Assembly: GCF_021726475.1 (NCBI RefSeq)
Contig: NZ_JAKJRU010000001.1
Span: 248,001 to 312,000, forward strand
Direction: 5' to 3'
Origin: Pseudomonas oligotrophica
Lineage (GTDB): Bacteria > Pseudomonadota > Gammaproteobacteria > Pseudomonadales > Pseudomonadaceae
DNA length: 64,000 nt
A program made the position numbers and the translations under genes. This document shows positions 36,789 through 45,628 of this stretch, in pieces; position 1 is the first letter of the stretch; each line of letters starts with the position of its first letter. The notes beneath the pieces are model-generated. The model saw nothing but the letters and a program-made list of their open reading frames with translations. It was not told where the DNA came from and ran no database searches.

Positions 36789-39187
36789 CGACGCGGATTG
36801 CCGTCGTTCAGCGCGTGCAGCAGCTTGCTGGCCAGCTGTTCCTCGCGGAACGGCTTCTGCACGATGACGGCGCCGTCCAGGCCCAGCTCGCCGAGTTCGG
36901 CGTAACCGGAGATGTACACCACCGGCAGCCCGGCGTGGCGCGCCCGTACGGTGCGCGCCAGCTCGCCGCCGTTCATCCCGGGCATGGCGAAATCGGCCAG
37001 CAGCAGGTCGACGCGGGTGCCGTTGGCGAGAATCTCCAGGGCGCGCACGCCGCGGTCGGCCTCGATCACCCGGAAGCCCAGGCGGTCGAGCATCTGCGCC
37101 GTCACCTCGCGCACGCTGTGGTCATCGTCCACCAGCAGGATGGTGTGGCACGCACGCGGTGCCGGCGGCGAGGCTTCGCCGCTGGCGGCGCGCGCTGCAA
37201 CCGGTGCCGTCGCGGCGCGTGGGAGAAACACCCGTACCGTGGTACCGGCGCCCGGTGCGCTCTCGATGCTGGCGCCGCCGCCGGACTGCTTGGCGAAGCC
37301 GAACACCTGGGCCAGGCCGAGCCCTGAGCCCTTGCCCACCTCCTTGGTGGTGAAGAACGGCTCGAATGCCTTGCGCATCACGTCCTCGCTCATGCCCGTG
37401 CCGTTGTCGCTGACGGCCAGCACCACGTAGTCGCCCGGCGGCGGGTCTTCCGGCCGTGCCGGCGGCTCCACGAGGCTGCGGTTGCCGGTGCCGAGGACCA
37501 ACTGGCCGCCGCTGCCCATGGCGTCGCGGGCGTTGATCGCCAGGTTGAGGATGATCATCTCGATCTGCGTCGGGTCGACCATCGCCGGCCAGAGCTCGGG
37601 TTCGGTGTCGGTGATGATGCTGACGCTGCCGCCCAGCGAGCTCTGCAGCAGGTTGAGCATGCCGACGATGGTGTCGTTGAGGTTGACCGCCTTCGGTGCC
37701 AGCTGCTGGCGCCGGGAGAAGGCCAGCAGCTGACTGGTCAGGGTCGCGCCGCGCTCGCCGGCCTCGCGGATGTAGTCCAGCCGTGCCAGCAGCTTGGTCG
37801 TCGGCGCCCCGCCCTGCAGGTCGTGGCGCAGGAAGCTGGCGCTGGTGAGGATCACCGTCAGCAGGTTGTTGAAATCGTGGGCCACGCCGGCGGTGAGCTG
37901 GCCGACGGCCTCCAGGCGCTGCATCTGCTGCAGGGTGGCCTCGACGCGCTCGCGCTCGCCGATCTGCTCGAGCAGCTGGCGGTTGGATTCGGCGAGCTTG
38001 TCGATGGTGGAGATCTCGCGGGTGATGTCGCGCGCCGCCGAGTAGATGCGCCCGGCATCCGGCACCGCGTTCCACGACAGCCAGTGGTAGCTGCCATCGG
38101 CGTGGCGCATGCGATTGACGAAGCGGTTGCTGACCTGGCCGGCGGCGATGCGCGCGGTTTCCTCCAGCGTCGCGTCGAGGTCGTCCGGGTGCACCAGGTC
38201 GATGGTCCGCCCCTGCATCAGCTGCTCGCGCGGCCAGCCCAGGGTGCTTTCCCAGGCCGGGTTCAATGCCACTGGCGTGCTGTCGAAGCGGCTGACCACC
38301 AGCAGGTCGCGGGACAGCTCCCAGGTGCGGTCGCGCTCGCGGGTACGCTGCTCGACGCGCTCGCCGAGCGCTTCGTTCATCTGCTGCAACGCCTCGGTGG
38401 CGAGCTTCTGCTCGGTGATGTCCATCACCACGCCGATGAAGCGCACGCAGCGGCCCTGCTCGAAGAACGCCTGGCCGCGGGTCTCCAGCCAGCGCAGGCT
38501 GCCGTCCGGATGCAGCACCCGGTAGGTCTCGGCAAAATCGCCGTCCTTTTCCCCGGCGATCGCCGCCTGCACGCTGCGGTGCAGGCGTGGCGCATCATCC
38601 GGGTGACACAGACGCTCGAAGGCCGGCATGCTGATCGGCGCGTCCGGTGCGAGGCGGAACATCGCCCGGCAGCGCTGATCCCAGAGCAGCGTGTCGCTCT
38701 GCGGCTCGTAGTCCCACATGCCCATGCGCGCGGCATCGATGGCCAGGCGCGCGCGGACCTCCACCTCGCGCAGGGCCTGCTCGGCGAGCAGCCGGCGGCG
38801 TCGCTCGTTGATCTCGCCCAGGGCCCGCTCGACTGCCTTGGGCAGGAAGCCGAGGTTCTGCTTGAGCACGTAGTCGACGGCGCCCGAGCGCATCATCTCC
38901 ACCGCATGCTCCTCGCCGTAGACACCGGAGAGGAAGATGAACGGCGTCTGCGGCGCCAGGCGGCGGGCCAGCTCGAGCGCCTGGGCGCCGGAGAAGCCCG
39001 GCAGGATGTAGTCGGCCAGCACCAGGTCGAATTCGCGGGTCTGCAGCGCGCGGAGCACGCTGTCGTGGTCATAGGCCAGTTCGGCGTCGAGGACGAAGCC
39101 GCTGCGCTCGAGGGTGATCTGCGCCAGTTCGGCGTCGTGCGCGCTGTCCTCGATGAACAGGATCCGGATGTTTTTGGTTGCAGGCAT
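36785..39187 (-). CDS. hybrid sensor histidine kinase (REC-PAS-PAS-HisKA-HATPase-REC)
   Basis: 800 residues from the ATG at 39187, preceded by AGGACGGCGA. The N-terminal receiver has FIEDSAHD and the phospho-acceptor Asp in LVLADYILPG. Two PAS domains follow (about 150-270 and 300-410), the second reading LNPAWESTLGWPREQL. The H-box is VAHDFNNLLTVIL; N, G1 and G2 boxes are NLAINARDAM, SDNGTGM and GKGSGLGLAQVFGF. The C-terminal receiver has VDDDHSVRE and LLLADFAMPGMNG. It lies between the small regulator and bphO in the phytochrome operon and probably exchanges phosphate with them. Confidence 0.93.
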   Translation of the reverse strand: MPATKNIRILFIEDSAHDAELAQITLERSGFVLDAELAYDHDSVLRALQTREFDLVLADYILPGFSGAQALELARRLAPQTPFIFLSGVYGEEHAVEMMRSGAVDYVLKQNLGFLPKAVERALGEINERRRRLLAEQALREVEVRARLAIDAARMGMWDYEPQSDTLLWDQRCRAMFRLAPDAPISMPAFERLCHPDDAPRLHRSVQAAIAGEKDGDFAETYRVLHPDGSLRWLETRGQAFFEQGRCVRFIGVVMDITEQKLATEALQQMNEALGERVEQRTRERDRTWELSRDLLVVSRFDSTPVALNPAWESTLGWPREQLMQGRTIDLVHPDDLDATLEETARIAAGQVSNRFVNRMRHADGSYHWLSWNAVPDAGRIYSAARDITREISTIDKLAESNRQLLEQIGERERVEATLQQMQRLEAVGQLTAGVAHDFNNLLTVILTSASFLRHDLQGGAPTTKLLARLDYIREAGERGATLTSQLLAFSRRQQLAPKAVNLNDTIVGMLNLLQSSLGGSVSIITDTEPELWPAMVDPTQIEMIILNLAINARDAMGSGGQLVLGTGNRSLVEPPARPEDPPPGDYVVLAVSDNGTGMSEDVMRKAFEPFFTTKEVGKGSGLGLAQVFGFAKQSGGGASIESAPGAGTTVRVFLPRAATAPVAARAASGEASPPAPRACHTILLVDDDHSVREVTAQMLDRLGFRVIEADRGVRALEILANGTRVDLLLADFAMPGMNGGELARTVRARHAGLPVVYISGYAELGELGLDGAVIVQKPFREEQLASKLLHALNDGNPRR

Positions 39188-39233
39188 TCGCCGTCCTGTA
39201 TGCGGAGCTTGCACGCTGTTGGTTGGGTTGGGC

Positions 39234-39701
39234 TCAGTCGAAATCCGGGCCGTTGCGCTTGTAGCGCGTGGAGCCGGGCGGCGGCTCGTTGAGTACAGCC
39301 CAGAAAATCCCCAGTTCGGAGATGGCGGCGACGAAATCCTTGAATTCGACCGGTTTGACCACGTAGGCGTTCACGCCCAGTTCGTAGGCACGGGCCAGGT
39401 CCGGCTCTTCGCGCGAGGAGGTCAGCATCACCACCGGGATGCTGCGCAGCGAGTCCGAGGCGCGCACGGTCTGCAGCACCTCCAGGCCATCGACCTTGGG
39501 CAGCTTCAGGTCCAGCAGCAGCACCGCCGGATTGCCCTCGGTGCGCCCGGCATGCTTGCCAGTGCGCTGCAGGTAGTCCAGGGCCTCGGCGCCGTCGCGC
39601 ATGACGACCACCTCGTTGGCCAGCTGGCTGCGCTCCAGGGCGATCAGGGTCAGCTCGAGATCGTGGGGATTGTCTTCGATCAGCAGAATGGGTTTGAGCA
39701 T
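39234..39701 (-). CDS. single-domain response regulator (Rcp1-like)
   Basis: 155 residues consisting of one receiver domain. Acid pocket LLIEDNPHD, phospho-acceptor Asp in LLLDLKLPKVDGLEVL, Thr/Ser switch VVMLTSSREEPD and Lys in YVVKPVEF are present. The basic SLRSIP segment and length match the regulators paired with cyanobacterial and bacterial phytochromes. It starts 12 bp after bphP. With no output domain, it likely acts in a phosphorelay. Confidence 0.93.
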   Translation of the reverse strand: MLKPILLIEDNPHDLELTLIALERSQLANEVVVMRDGAEALDYLQRTGKHAGRTEGNPAVLLLDLKLPKVDGLEVLQTVRASDSLRSIPVVMLTSSREEPDLARAYELGVNAYVVKPVEFKDFVAAISELGIFWAVLNEPPPGSTRYKRNGPDFD

Positions 39702-39713
39702 GGCGTCTATTCG

Positions 39714-41969
39714 TCAGGCGTTGGGGGAGTAGTCGAGCTTGGGTAGGGCGAAATAGAAGGTCGCGCCGCGATCGGGTTCGCCCTCGGCCCAGACGCGGCC
39801 GTCGTGGCGTTCGACGATGCGCCGCACGCTGGCCAGGCCGATGCCGGTGCCTTCGAACTCTTCCATGCGGTGCAGGCGCTGGAACACGCCGAACAGCTTG
39901 TTGGCGTACTGCATGTTGAAGCCCACGCCGTTGTCGCGTACGTGGACCACCACCTCGCCGGCGCGTTCCTCGGCGCCGACTTCGATCAGCGCACGCGCGC
40001 GGGTGCGGCTGTACTTCACAGCGTTGGCGATCAGGTTGCGCAGCGCCATGTGGATGAAGGCCGCGTCGGCGACCACCACCGGCATCGGCGCGATCTGCCA
40101 GTCGATCTCGCGTTGCTGGATGTCCGGGGCCATTTCGCGGCGGATGGCTTCCACCAGCGCGCCGAGGTTGACGTCCGACAGGCGCAGCGCCGAGCGGCCC
40201 ATCTGCGAGAAGCTCAGCAGGTCGTCCACCAGGGTGCCGGCGAAGCGCGCCGATTCGGCGATGTTGTCGAGGAAGCGCACGCCGCGCTCGCTGAGCTTGC
40301 CGCCTTCCAGCTCGCCGAGCAGCTCGGCGTAGCCGGCGATGTGCCGCAGCGGTGCGCGCAGGTCATGGGACACGCTGTAGGAGAAGGCTTCCAGCTCCTT
40401 GTTGCTCTTGCGCAGCTCGCCGGCCAGCTGGGCCAGCTCCTCGGCCTTGCGCAGCACGATGCCGAGCACCGCGTTGCGCAGCTCCAGCGCGCCCTCGAGC
40501 TCCACCGCATCCCAGGGCTCGGCGAAGCCGCGCAGGATTTCCTGCCAGCGGGCGAAGCTGTGTCGCGGCGACAGCGCGCCGGTGGCGGCGTCGATGCGCT
40601 TCTCCGGCTGCCCGGCCCAGTCGATGGCCATCACCTGCTCGCGGCGGAACCACACCAGGTAGTGCGCGTGCAGGCGGGAGATGGCGATGGCCAGCAGGCC
40701 GGCGCTGTGCTCGGCCAGCGCCGGCAGCTGCGGCAGGTCGCGGCCGAGGTTGTCGCTGTGGAACATCACCTGCTCGCTGTTTTCCGCCAGCCATTGCGCC
40801 AGTTCCTGCAGTTGCTCGGTCGGCGGCGCCTCGCCGAAGGCTTCGCAGCTCGTCCCGGCGATCACCGCGGCGCCATGCGCGCGGGTGAACTCGAGCACCA
40901 CGTCGGGCACGCTGCGCAGACCGTCGATCACGCTGTCGCAGTCGGCCATGGCCGCCAGCAGCTGGACCACCTGGCGGCGCAGCTCGAGCTTGCGCTGCGC
41001 CAGGCTGGCGGTTTCCTTGGCCTCGATCTGCAGGGCGAGGATGCGGCCGAGCAGCTCGCAGGCGGTGCGCGTCTGGTAGCTGACCTGGCGCGGTTGGGTG
41101 TTGTGGCAGGAAATCAGCCCCCACAGCTGCCCGCCGATGATGATGGAGATCGACATCGAGGCCAGCGTGCCCATGTTGCGCATGTACTGCAGGTGCACCG
41201 GCGAGACGCTGCGCAGTGCGGCGAAGCTCAGGTCCAGCGGGGCGCCGGTCTCCGGGTTCAGCGCCGGCACCAGGCGCGCCGGCTGGTAGTTGGCGTCCTG
41301 GATCACGCGGATCAGGTTGCTGCAGTACAGCCGGCGCGCCTGCGGCGGGATGTCCGCGGCGGGGAAGCGCAGGCCCAGGTAGCTGGGATAGCCGGCATCG
41401 GCCTGCTCGGCCAGCACCAGGCCGTTGCCCTCGGCATCGAAGCGGTAGATCTTCACCCGGCCGAAACCGCAGATGCGCTTGACCTCGCGCACCGCCAGCG
41501 CACAGATGTCGTCCAGCTCGCGGGTGCTCTCCAGCTCGGCGACGAAGGTGCGCATCAGCGGGTAGAGGTTGTCGTAGGCGTCGCTGGCGCTGCTGGCGCA
41601 GACGAACTCGACGATCAGCCGCCCGGCGTAGCGGTGCGCCATCAGGGCGAAGCGCTGCAGGCCCGCGCCGGGGACTTCGAAATCGAAATCGCGCAGATGG
41701 AAGGGGTTGTTGTCGCCGGCGCTCAGTGCCTGCAGCCGCGTTGCCAGTTGCAGCTCCGGCAGCAACTCGTCGAGGCGCCGGCCCAGCAGATGCTCGGCCG
41801 GGCGGCCGAGCCAGCGTTCGACGTTCTCGCTGGCCTGCAGGATGCAGAGCTGCGGCTCGCCGAGCACCAGCAGGAAGCCGTGGGACTGGATGCTGCCGGG
41901 AATCTCGATCGGCTCGTCGGCGCACTGGGCGATGGCCTGGGCGAGGTCCGGGGCTGGGCTGGTGGCCAT
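39714..41969 (-). CDS. bphP: bacteriophytochrome histidine kinase
   Basis: 751 residues with PAS-GAF-PHY-HisKA-HATPase order. The biliverdin-binding cysteine is Cys16 in IAQCADEPIEIPGSIQSHGFLL (read in parts). The GAF chromophore pocket is marked by LRFPAADIPPQARRLY. The kinase module has the H-box SYSVSHDLRAPLRHIAGY and ATP-binding motifs NLIANAVKYS, RDNGVGFN and GTGIGLASVRRI. The red/far-red state should control phosphotransfer to the downstream response regulator and hybrid kinase. It is the first gene of a four-gene leftward operon. Confidence 0.96.
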   Translation of the reverse strand: MATSPAPDLAQAIAQCADEPIEIPGSIQSHGFLLVLGEPQLCILQASENVERWLGRPAEHLLGRRLDELLPELQLATRLQALSAGDNNPFHLRDFDFEVPGAGLQRFALMAHRYAGRLIVEFVCASSASDAYDNLYPLMRTFVAELESTRELDDICALAVREVKRICGFGRVKIYRFDAEGNGLVLAEQADAGYPSYLGLRFPAADIPPQARRLYCSNLIRVIQDANYQPARLVPALNPETGAPLDLSFAALRSVSPVHLQYMRNMGTLASMSISIIIGGQLWGLISCHNTQPRQVSYQTRTACELLGRILALQIEAKETASLAQRKLELRRQVVQLLAAMADCDSVIDGLRSVPDVVLEFTRAHGAAVIAGTSCEAFGEAPPTEQLQELAQWLAENSEQVMFHSDNLGRDLPQLPALAEHSAGLLAIAISRLHAHYLVWFRREQVMAIDWAGQPEKRIDAATGALSPRHSFARWQEILRGFAEPWDAVELEGALELRNAVLGIVLRKAEELAQLAGELRKSNKELEAFSYSVSHDLRAPLRHIAGYAELLGELEGGKLSERGVRFLDNIAESARFAGTLVDDLLSFSQMGRSALRLSDVNLGALVEAIRREMAPDIQQREIDWQIAPMPVVVADAAFIHMALRNLIANAVKYSRTRARALIEVGAEERAGEVVVHVRDNGVGFNMQYANKLFGVFQRLHRMEEFEGTGIGLASVRRIVERHDGRVWAEGEPDRGATFYFALPKLDYSPNA

Positions 41970-42184
41970 GGGGTCTCCTGTCGGCCGGCGGGCGCCTCGC
42001 CGCCTCGGCGTTCCGGCCGCGGGTGCCGCGGCCGGGCTGAAAAGACGGTCACTTTAACCCGATGAGACTGGCTGGCCAATCGAAGGCGGCGTATAAACGG
42101 GCGCCTGGACAGGCGGTCGCCACGGCGCGGCCTGCCGGCGTGTATGGACGAACTATCGAATCACCCGAGGCGAGCGAGGCGCAC

Positions 42185-42592
42185 GTGGAAGAAGTCATCG
42201 AACAGCTGCGAGAACTGAACGAGCCGGTGCCGGTACCGCTGGAGCTGCCCGACGACGACCTGCTGGTGGAGATCGAGGAACAGCTGCTGATCAACCTGCC
42301 GTTCGGCCTGCGCGAGTTCCTGCTGCAGGTCAGCGATGTGGTCTATGGCCGGCTGGAGCCGGTCACCGCCTGCGATCCGCAGTCGCACACCTTCCTCCCG
42401 GAGGTCGCCGCCAACGCCTGGGACGCCGGCGTGCCGCGCGACCTGGTGCCGCTGTGCCAGGACGGCCTGGACTACTACGTGGTCGACCTGGACGGCGAGG
42501 TGACGCTGTGGAGCGGCGCCACTGGCGAGCTCACCGAGCAGACCTGGGAAAGCGTCTGGCACTGGGCGCGCGACGTCTGGCTGCAGAGCTGA
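42185..42592 (+). CDS. SMI1/KNR4 (SUKH)-like protein
   Basis: 135 residues from the GTG at 42185; upstream codons to 42062 look non-coding. The pattern ELPDDDLLVEIEEQLLINLPFGLREFLLQVSDVVYG (read in parts), an acidic core and DYYVVDLDGEVTLWSG fit the SUKH fold. SUKH proteins are often immunity proteins, but this conserved pseudomonad version has no toxin next to it. It precedes the DUF3301 gene by 13 bp. Confidence 0.8.
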   Translation: MEEVIEQLRELNEPVPVPLELPDDDLLVEIEEQLLINLPFGLREFLLQVSDVVYGRLEPVTACDPQSHTFLPEVAANAWDAGVPRDLVPLCQDGLDYYVVDLDGEVTLWSGATGELTEQTWESVWHWARDVWLQS

Positions 42593-42605
42593 ACGGGGCA
42601 ACGGC

Positions 42606-42986
42606 ATGCTGAGCCTGGGCAATCTCGCGCTGTTCCTGCTGCTGGCGGCGGGCGGCGCCTGGCTGTGGCATTCCCACGGTATCCGCGAGCGGGCGCTGGC
42701 GGCGGTGCGCCGGCATTGCGAGCGCGAGGATGTCGAGCTGCTCGACGGCAACGTCGCCTTCCGCCGCCTGGCCATCGTCCGCGACGCCCGCGGTCAGCGC
42801 CGGCTGGCGCGGCTGTACGGCTTCGAATTCACCGTCACCGGCGAACAGCGCCACCAGGGCTCGGTGACCATGTACGGTGCCAAGGTCGGGCGTATCGAGC
42901 TGCAGGCCCATCCGGTGCGCCAGCCGGAGGCCCGCCAGCCGGGCCGGGTGATCCAGCTCGACGAATGGCGCCGGCGTAACGACTAG
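42606..42986 (+). CDS. DUF3301 protein
   Basis: 126 residues. One N-terminal membrane helix (about 5-22) precedes a basic cytoplasmic domain with GFEFTVTGEQRHQGSVTMYG, characteristic of DUF3301, whose function is unknown. Its stop overlaps the stop of the convergent GTPase gene. Confidence 0.85.
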   Translation: MLSLGNLALFLLLAAGGAWLWHSHGIRERALAAVRRHCEREDVELLDGNVAFRRLAIVRDARGQRRLARLYGFEFTVTGEQRHQGSVTMYGAKVGRIELQAHPVRQPEARQPGRVIQLDEWRRRND

Positions 42987-43957
42987 CGCGCGTCGTCCAG
43001 CCGGCAGGCCGCCAGCTCTTCGCGCAGACGGGTTTCGTCCTGCGCCGCGGCGAAGATCAGTTCCAGCCGCGAATCCTTGCGCCATTCGCTGGCGCGCCAG
43101 TCCAGGGCCGCGCCCGGCAGCGCGTTGGCCGACACCCAGCCCTGCGCGCCATGCACCACCAGCTTGGCGCGCCGCCAGGGCCAGCCTTGCAGCCAGTGCT
43201 GCAGGCGCGCCAGGTCGAAGCGCTGCGACGGGTGCCAGCGCCAGCCGATGCTCCAGCCCTGCGCGTCGGCATGGCTGGCGCACAGTGGCTGCGCCGGATC
43301 GAGCCAGAGCTGGCCGGGCGCGGGTGCCGCCGCCGGTGGCAGCGCCGCCTCGGCCAGCGAGCCCTGCTGGTTGGCGCCCGGCAGCAGCGCCAGCGGCAGG
43401 TGCCCCTGGCAGGTCCAGTACAGCGGGCGGCCGGCGAATACCGTCGCCAGCGCGGCGCGGGCCGGGGCACCGAGGCTTTCGCTCTTGTTCAGCACCAGCA
43501 GCCCGGCTTCGGCCAGGGCGGCCTGCTGGCTGTCCGGCAGCGGCGAACCGGCGGCCAGCGCCGCCGCATCGAGCACCATCACCGGTGGCTGCACGCTGAG
43601 CACCGCCTGCCAGGGCGGCTCGCGCAGCTGGCGCAGCAGCGTGCCGGGATGGCCCAGGCCGGACGGTTCGATGAACAGGCGCTGCGGCCGCGCGCGGCGC
43701 AACAGGCGGCCGAGGCCGACCTGGAAGGGCAGGCCGTTGACGCAGCACAGGCAGCCGCCGGCGACCTCGTGCAGGGTCGCACCATCGCCGCCGCTGCCTT
43801 CGAGCAGCGCGGCGTCGAGGCCGATCTGGCCGAACTCGTTGATCAGCACGGCCCAGCGCTCGTGCGCCGGGCGTTGCGCCAGCAGGTCGCGCAGCAGGCT
43901 GGTCTTGCCGGCGCCCAGCGGGCCGGCGATCAGGTGGGTGGGGATCTGTTCGAGCAT
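42983..43957 (-). CDS. CobW/COG0523-family metal chaperone GTPase
   Basis: 324 residues from the ATG at 43957; the longer upstream open frame is not conserved in style. G1 GPLGAGKTSLL is near residue 11, the metal-binding motif GGCLCC near residue 70, and G4 VLNKSES near residue 160. A C-terminal CobW domain starts near residue 215. Family members insert zinc or cobalt into client enzymes. No Zur site or zinc gene is visible beside it, so the metal is unknown. Confidence 0.9.
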   Translation of the reverse strand: MLEQIPTHLIAGPLGAGKTSLLRDLLAQRPAHERWAVLINEFGQIGLDAALLEGSGGDGATLHEVAGGCLCCVNGLPFQVGLGRLLRRARPQRLFIEPSGLGHPGTLLRQLREPPWQAVLSVQPPVMVLDAAALAAGSPLPDSQQAALAEAGLLVLNKSESLGAPARAALATVFAGRPLYWTCQGHLPLALLPGANQQGSLAEAALPPAAAPAPGQLWLDPAQPLCASHADAQGWSIGWRWHPSQRFDLARLQHWLQGWPWRRAKLVVHGAQGWVSANALPGAALDWRASEWRKDSRLELIFAAAQDETRLREELAACRLDDAR

Positions 43958-44081
43958 CGCGCCATGGTGCCCGCTCGGCCGCTGCGGCGAAAGGCTTTGT
44001 GCGCCCGCCGCCAGCTCGCGGCAACGCGGCTCGACAAGCGCCGACGCAGGACCTAGAGTCGCGCCGTCCTGCGGGGAGTCG

Positions 44082-44435
44082 ATGATGCGTGCGCTGCTGC
44101 TGTCCTTGTTGTTCATGAGCGGTATGGCCCTGGCCGATGCCTGCGTCGTCACCAGCCGTGCCGGCGAGGTGGCGGTGCAGGTCTGCCAGCAGAACCGCAG
44201 CATTCCCCGCGAGCTGTTTCGCAGCGGCTTCTGCAAGCCGGAGCTGGCCGGCCAGGACGTCGAGGTGGAGTATCTCGCCAGCTGCCCGCAGGGGGCCTTC
44301 GGCATCTGCCGCAACGCCCAGGCCTCGAACCTCGATTACCGCCAGGACGTGCACTACTACGGCGTCGCCGGCGATGCGCGCTTCCTCCAGCCGGCCTGCG
44401 AGGCGCAAGACGGCGCGCACTGGGAAAAGCCCTAG
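44082..44435 (+). CDS. small secreted cysteine-rich protein
   Basis: 117 residues from the ATG at 44082, with GGGGAG as ribosome binding site. Residues 1-19 form a signal peptide (LLLSLLFMSGMALADA). The mature part has six Cys, suggesting disulfide bonds in the periplasm. I do not recognise the family. The stop overlaps a parS-like sequence. Confidence 0.75.
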   Translation: MMRALLLSLLFMSGMALADACVVTSRAGEVAVQVCQQNRSIPRELFRSGFCKPELAGQDVEVEYLASCPQGAFGICRNAQASNLDYRQDVHYYGVAGDARFLQPACEAQDGAHWEKP

Positions 44436-44450
44436 GTTTCACGTGGAACC
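44435..44450. promoter_or_regulatory. degenerate parS-like site
   Basis: GGTTTCACGTGGAACC keeps the CACGTG core and inner arms but mismatches both outermost bases. It lies in a short intergenic space, about 33 kb from the recF sites, a usual distance range for secondary parS sites. Confidence 0.55.
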
Positions 44451-44465
44451 CCGCCGGCAGCCGGG

Positions 44466-44984
44466 CTAGCGTGCCGGCCGCAGGCTGCCGCAGTCCTCGC
44501 CGAGCCAGCGCGCGCGGGATTCGAGCTGCGTGTTGCGCGGCATGCCCTCGGCGCGCTGCTCGGTCTCCAGGCGGGTGACGAACTCGCGTTCGCTGACGAA
44601 GCGCGTCTCGCCCTGGCCGCGGGCGTCGGGGCATTCGAAGCTGAAGGTCCAGCGCGTGTCGCTGCGTTCGGTGATCCGCTGGGTGCAGGCCGGGTCGTCG
44701 CTGAACGGCAGCTTCTCGGCGGCCACCTGCGCCTGGCTCAGGCAGATACGCATGCCCTGGCCACCCAGCTGCATGCCCTGCTGGGCGAGCATGCCCTCCA
44801 TCATCTGCCGCTGCTCCGGCGGCAGGTTCTGTAGCTGCTCGAGCATCGCCTGCATGCCGGGCATCTGCTGGCCATCGACCTGCAGGTCCTGGCTGGTGAA
44901 TTCCCACAACCCGGGCAGGATCGGTGCCGCCTGGGCGGCGGCGGTGAACAGCAGGGCACTGGCCAGGCAGAGTGAAGCACGCAT
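44466..44984 (-). CDS. DUF3617 secreted protein
   Basis: 172 residues from the ATG at 44984. A signal peptide (residues 1-20, ending AAAQA) precedes LPGLWEFTSQDLQVDGQQMPG, the hallmark of DUF3617. A Met/Gln-rich stretch follows. Two or more cysteines (ICLSQ, DPACTQRI, FECPDA, DCGSL) probably form disulfides. Function unknown, periplasmic. Confidence 0.88.
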   Translation of the reverse strand: MRASLCLASALLFTAAAQAAPILPGLWEFTSQDLQVDGQQMPGMQAMLEQLQNLPPEQRQMMEGMLAQQGMQLGGQGMRICLSQAQVAAEKLPFSDDPACTQRITERSDTRWTFSFECPDARGQGETRFVSEREFVTRLETEQRAEGMPRNTQLESRARWLGEDCGSLRPAR

Positions 44985-45068
44985 CGTCGGCTCTCCATGG
45001 AAGGGATCCGTGCAGCCTAGCCGAGCGCCACCCGGCGCGCCGAGGATCCGACCCATGGCTTTCCATTG

Positions 45069-45089
45069 TTGAGAAGCGTTAGCATTCGC
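45069..45089 (+). promoter_or_regulatory. possible Fur box upstream of the ECF sigma gene
   Basis: TTGAGAAGCGTTAGCATTCGC resembles Fur boxes found before fecI-type genes (GAATNATTAGCATTCGC style). It lies 24 bp before the start codon and would give iron repression. Confidence 0.6.
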
Positions 45090-45112
45090 GCCACAGCATT
45101 CGGGGAAGGCAC

Positions 45113-45628
45113 ATGGCAAGCGAAGGTATCCTCCGCCAGCAGGCGCTGCATCGGCTCTATGCCGAGAACAGCGGCTGGCTGAACGGCTGGCTGCGGCGCC
45201 AGCTCGGTTGCAGCCAGCGAGCGGCCGACCTGGCGCAGGACACCTTCGTCCGGGTCCTGGCCAAGGAGTCGGACCCGAACGGCATCCGCGAGCCGCGCGC
45301 CTACCTGCACACCATCGCCAAGGGCCTGCTGCTCAACCACTGGCGGCGCCGACAGCTGGAGCAGGCCTACCTCGAGGCCCTGGCGCTGCAACCCGAGCCG
45401 CTGGCACCGTCGCCCGAGACCCAGGCGCTGGTGGTCGAAACCCTGCTGCAGGTCGAGGCCATGCTCGCGCGGCTGCCGGAGCGGGTGCGCCGGGCCTTCC
45501 TGCTGTCGCAGCTGCAGGGCCTGACCTACGCGGCGATCGCCGCCGAGCTGGGGGTCTCCGAGCGCATGGTGAAGAAGTACATGGCCCAGGCGATGCTGCA
45601 TTGCCTCCAGCTGGCGGATGACGCATGA
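45113..45628 (+). CDS. FecI-type ECF sigma factor
   Basis: 171 residues. Region 2 contains QRAADLAQDTFVRVLAKE, and region 4 has LSQLQGLTYAAIAAELGVSERMVKKYM, the iron-starvation sigma subgroup. It is expected to direct transcription of the receptor gene downstream when its anti-sigma partner relays siderophore binding. The stop overlaps the fecR-like start (ATGA). Confidence 0.95.
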   Translation: MASEGILRQQALHRLYAENSGWLNGWLRRQLGCSQRAADLAQDTFVRVLAKESDPNGIREPRAYLHTIAKGLLLNHWRRRQLEQAYLEALALQPEPLAPSPETQALVVETLLQVEAMLARLPERVRRAFLLSQLQGLTYAAIAAELGVSERMVKKYMAQAMLHCLQLADDA

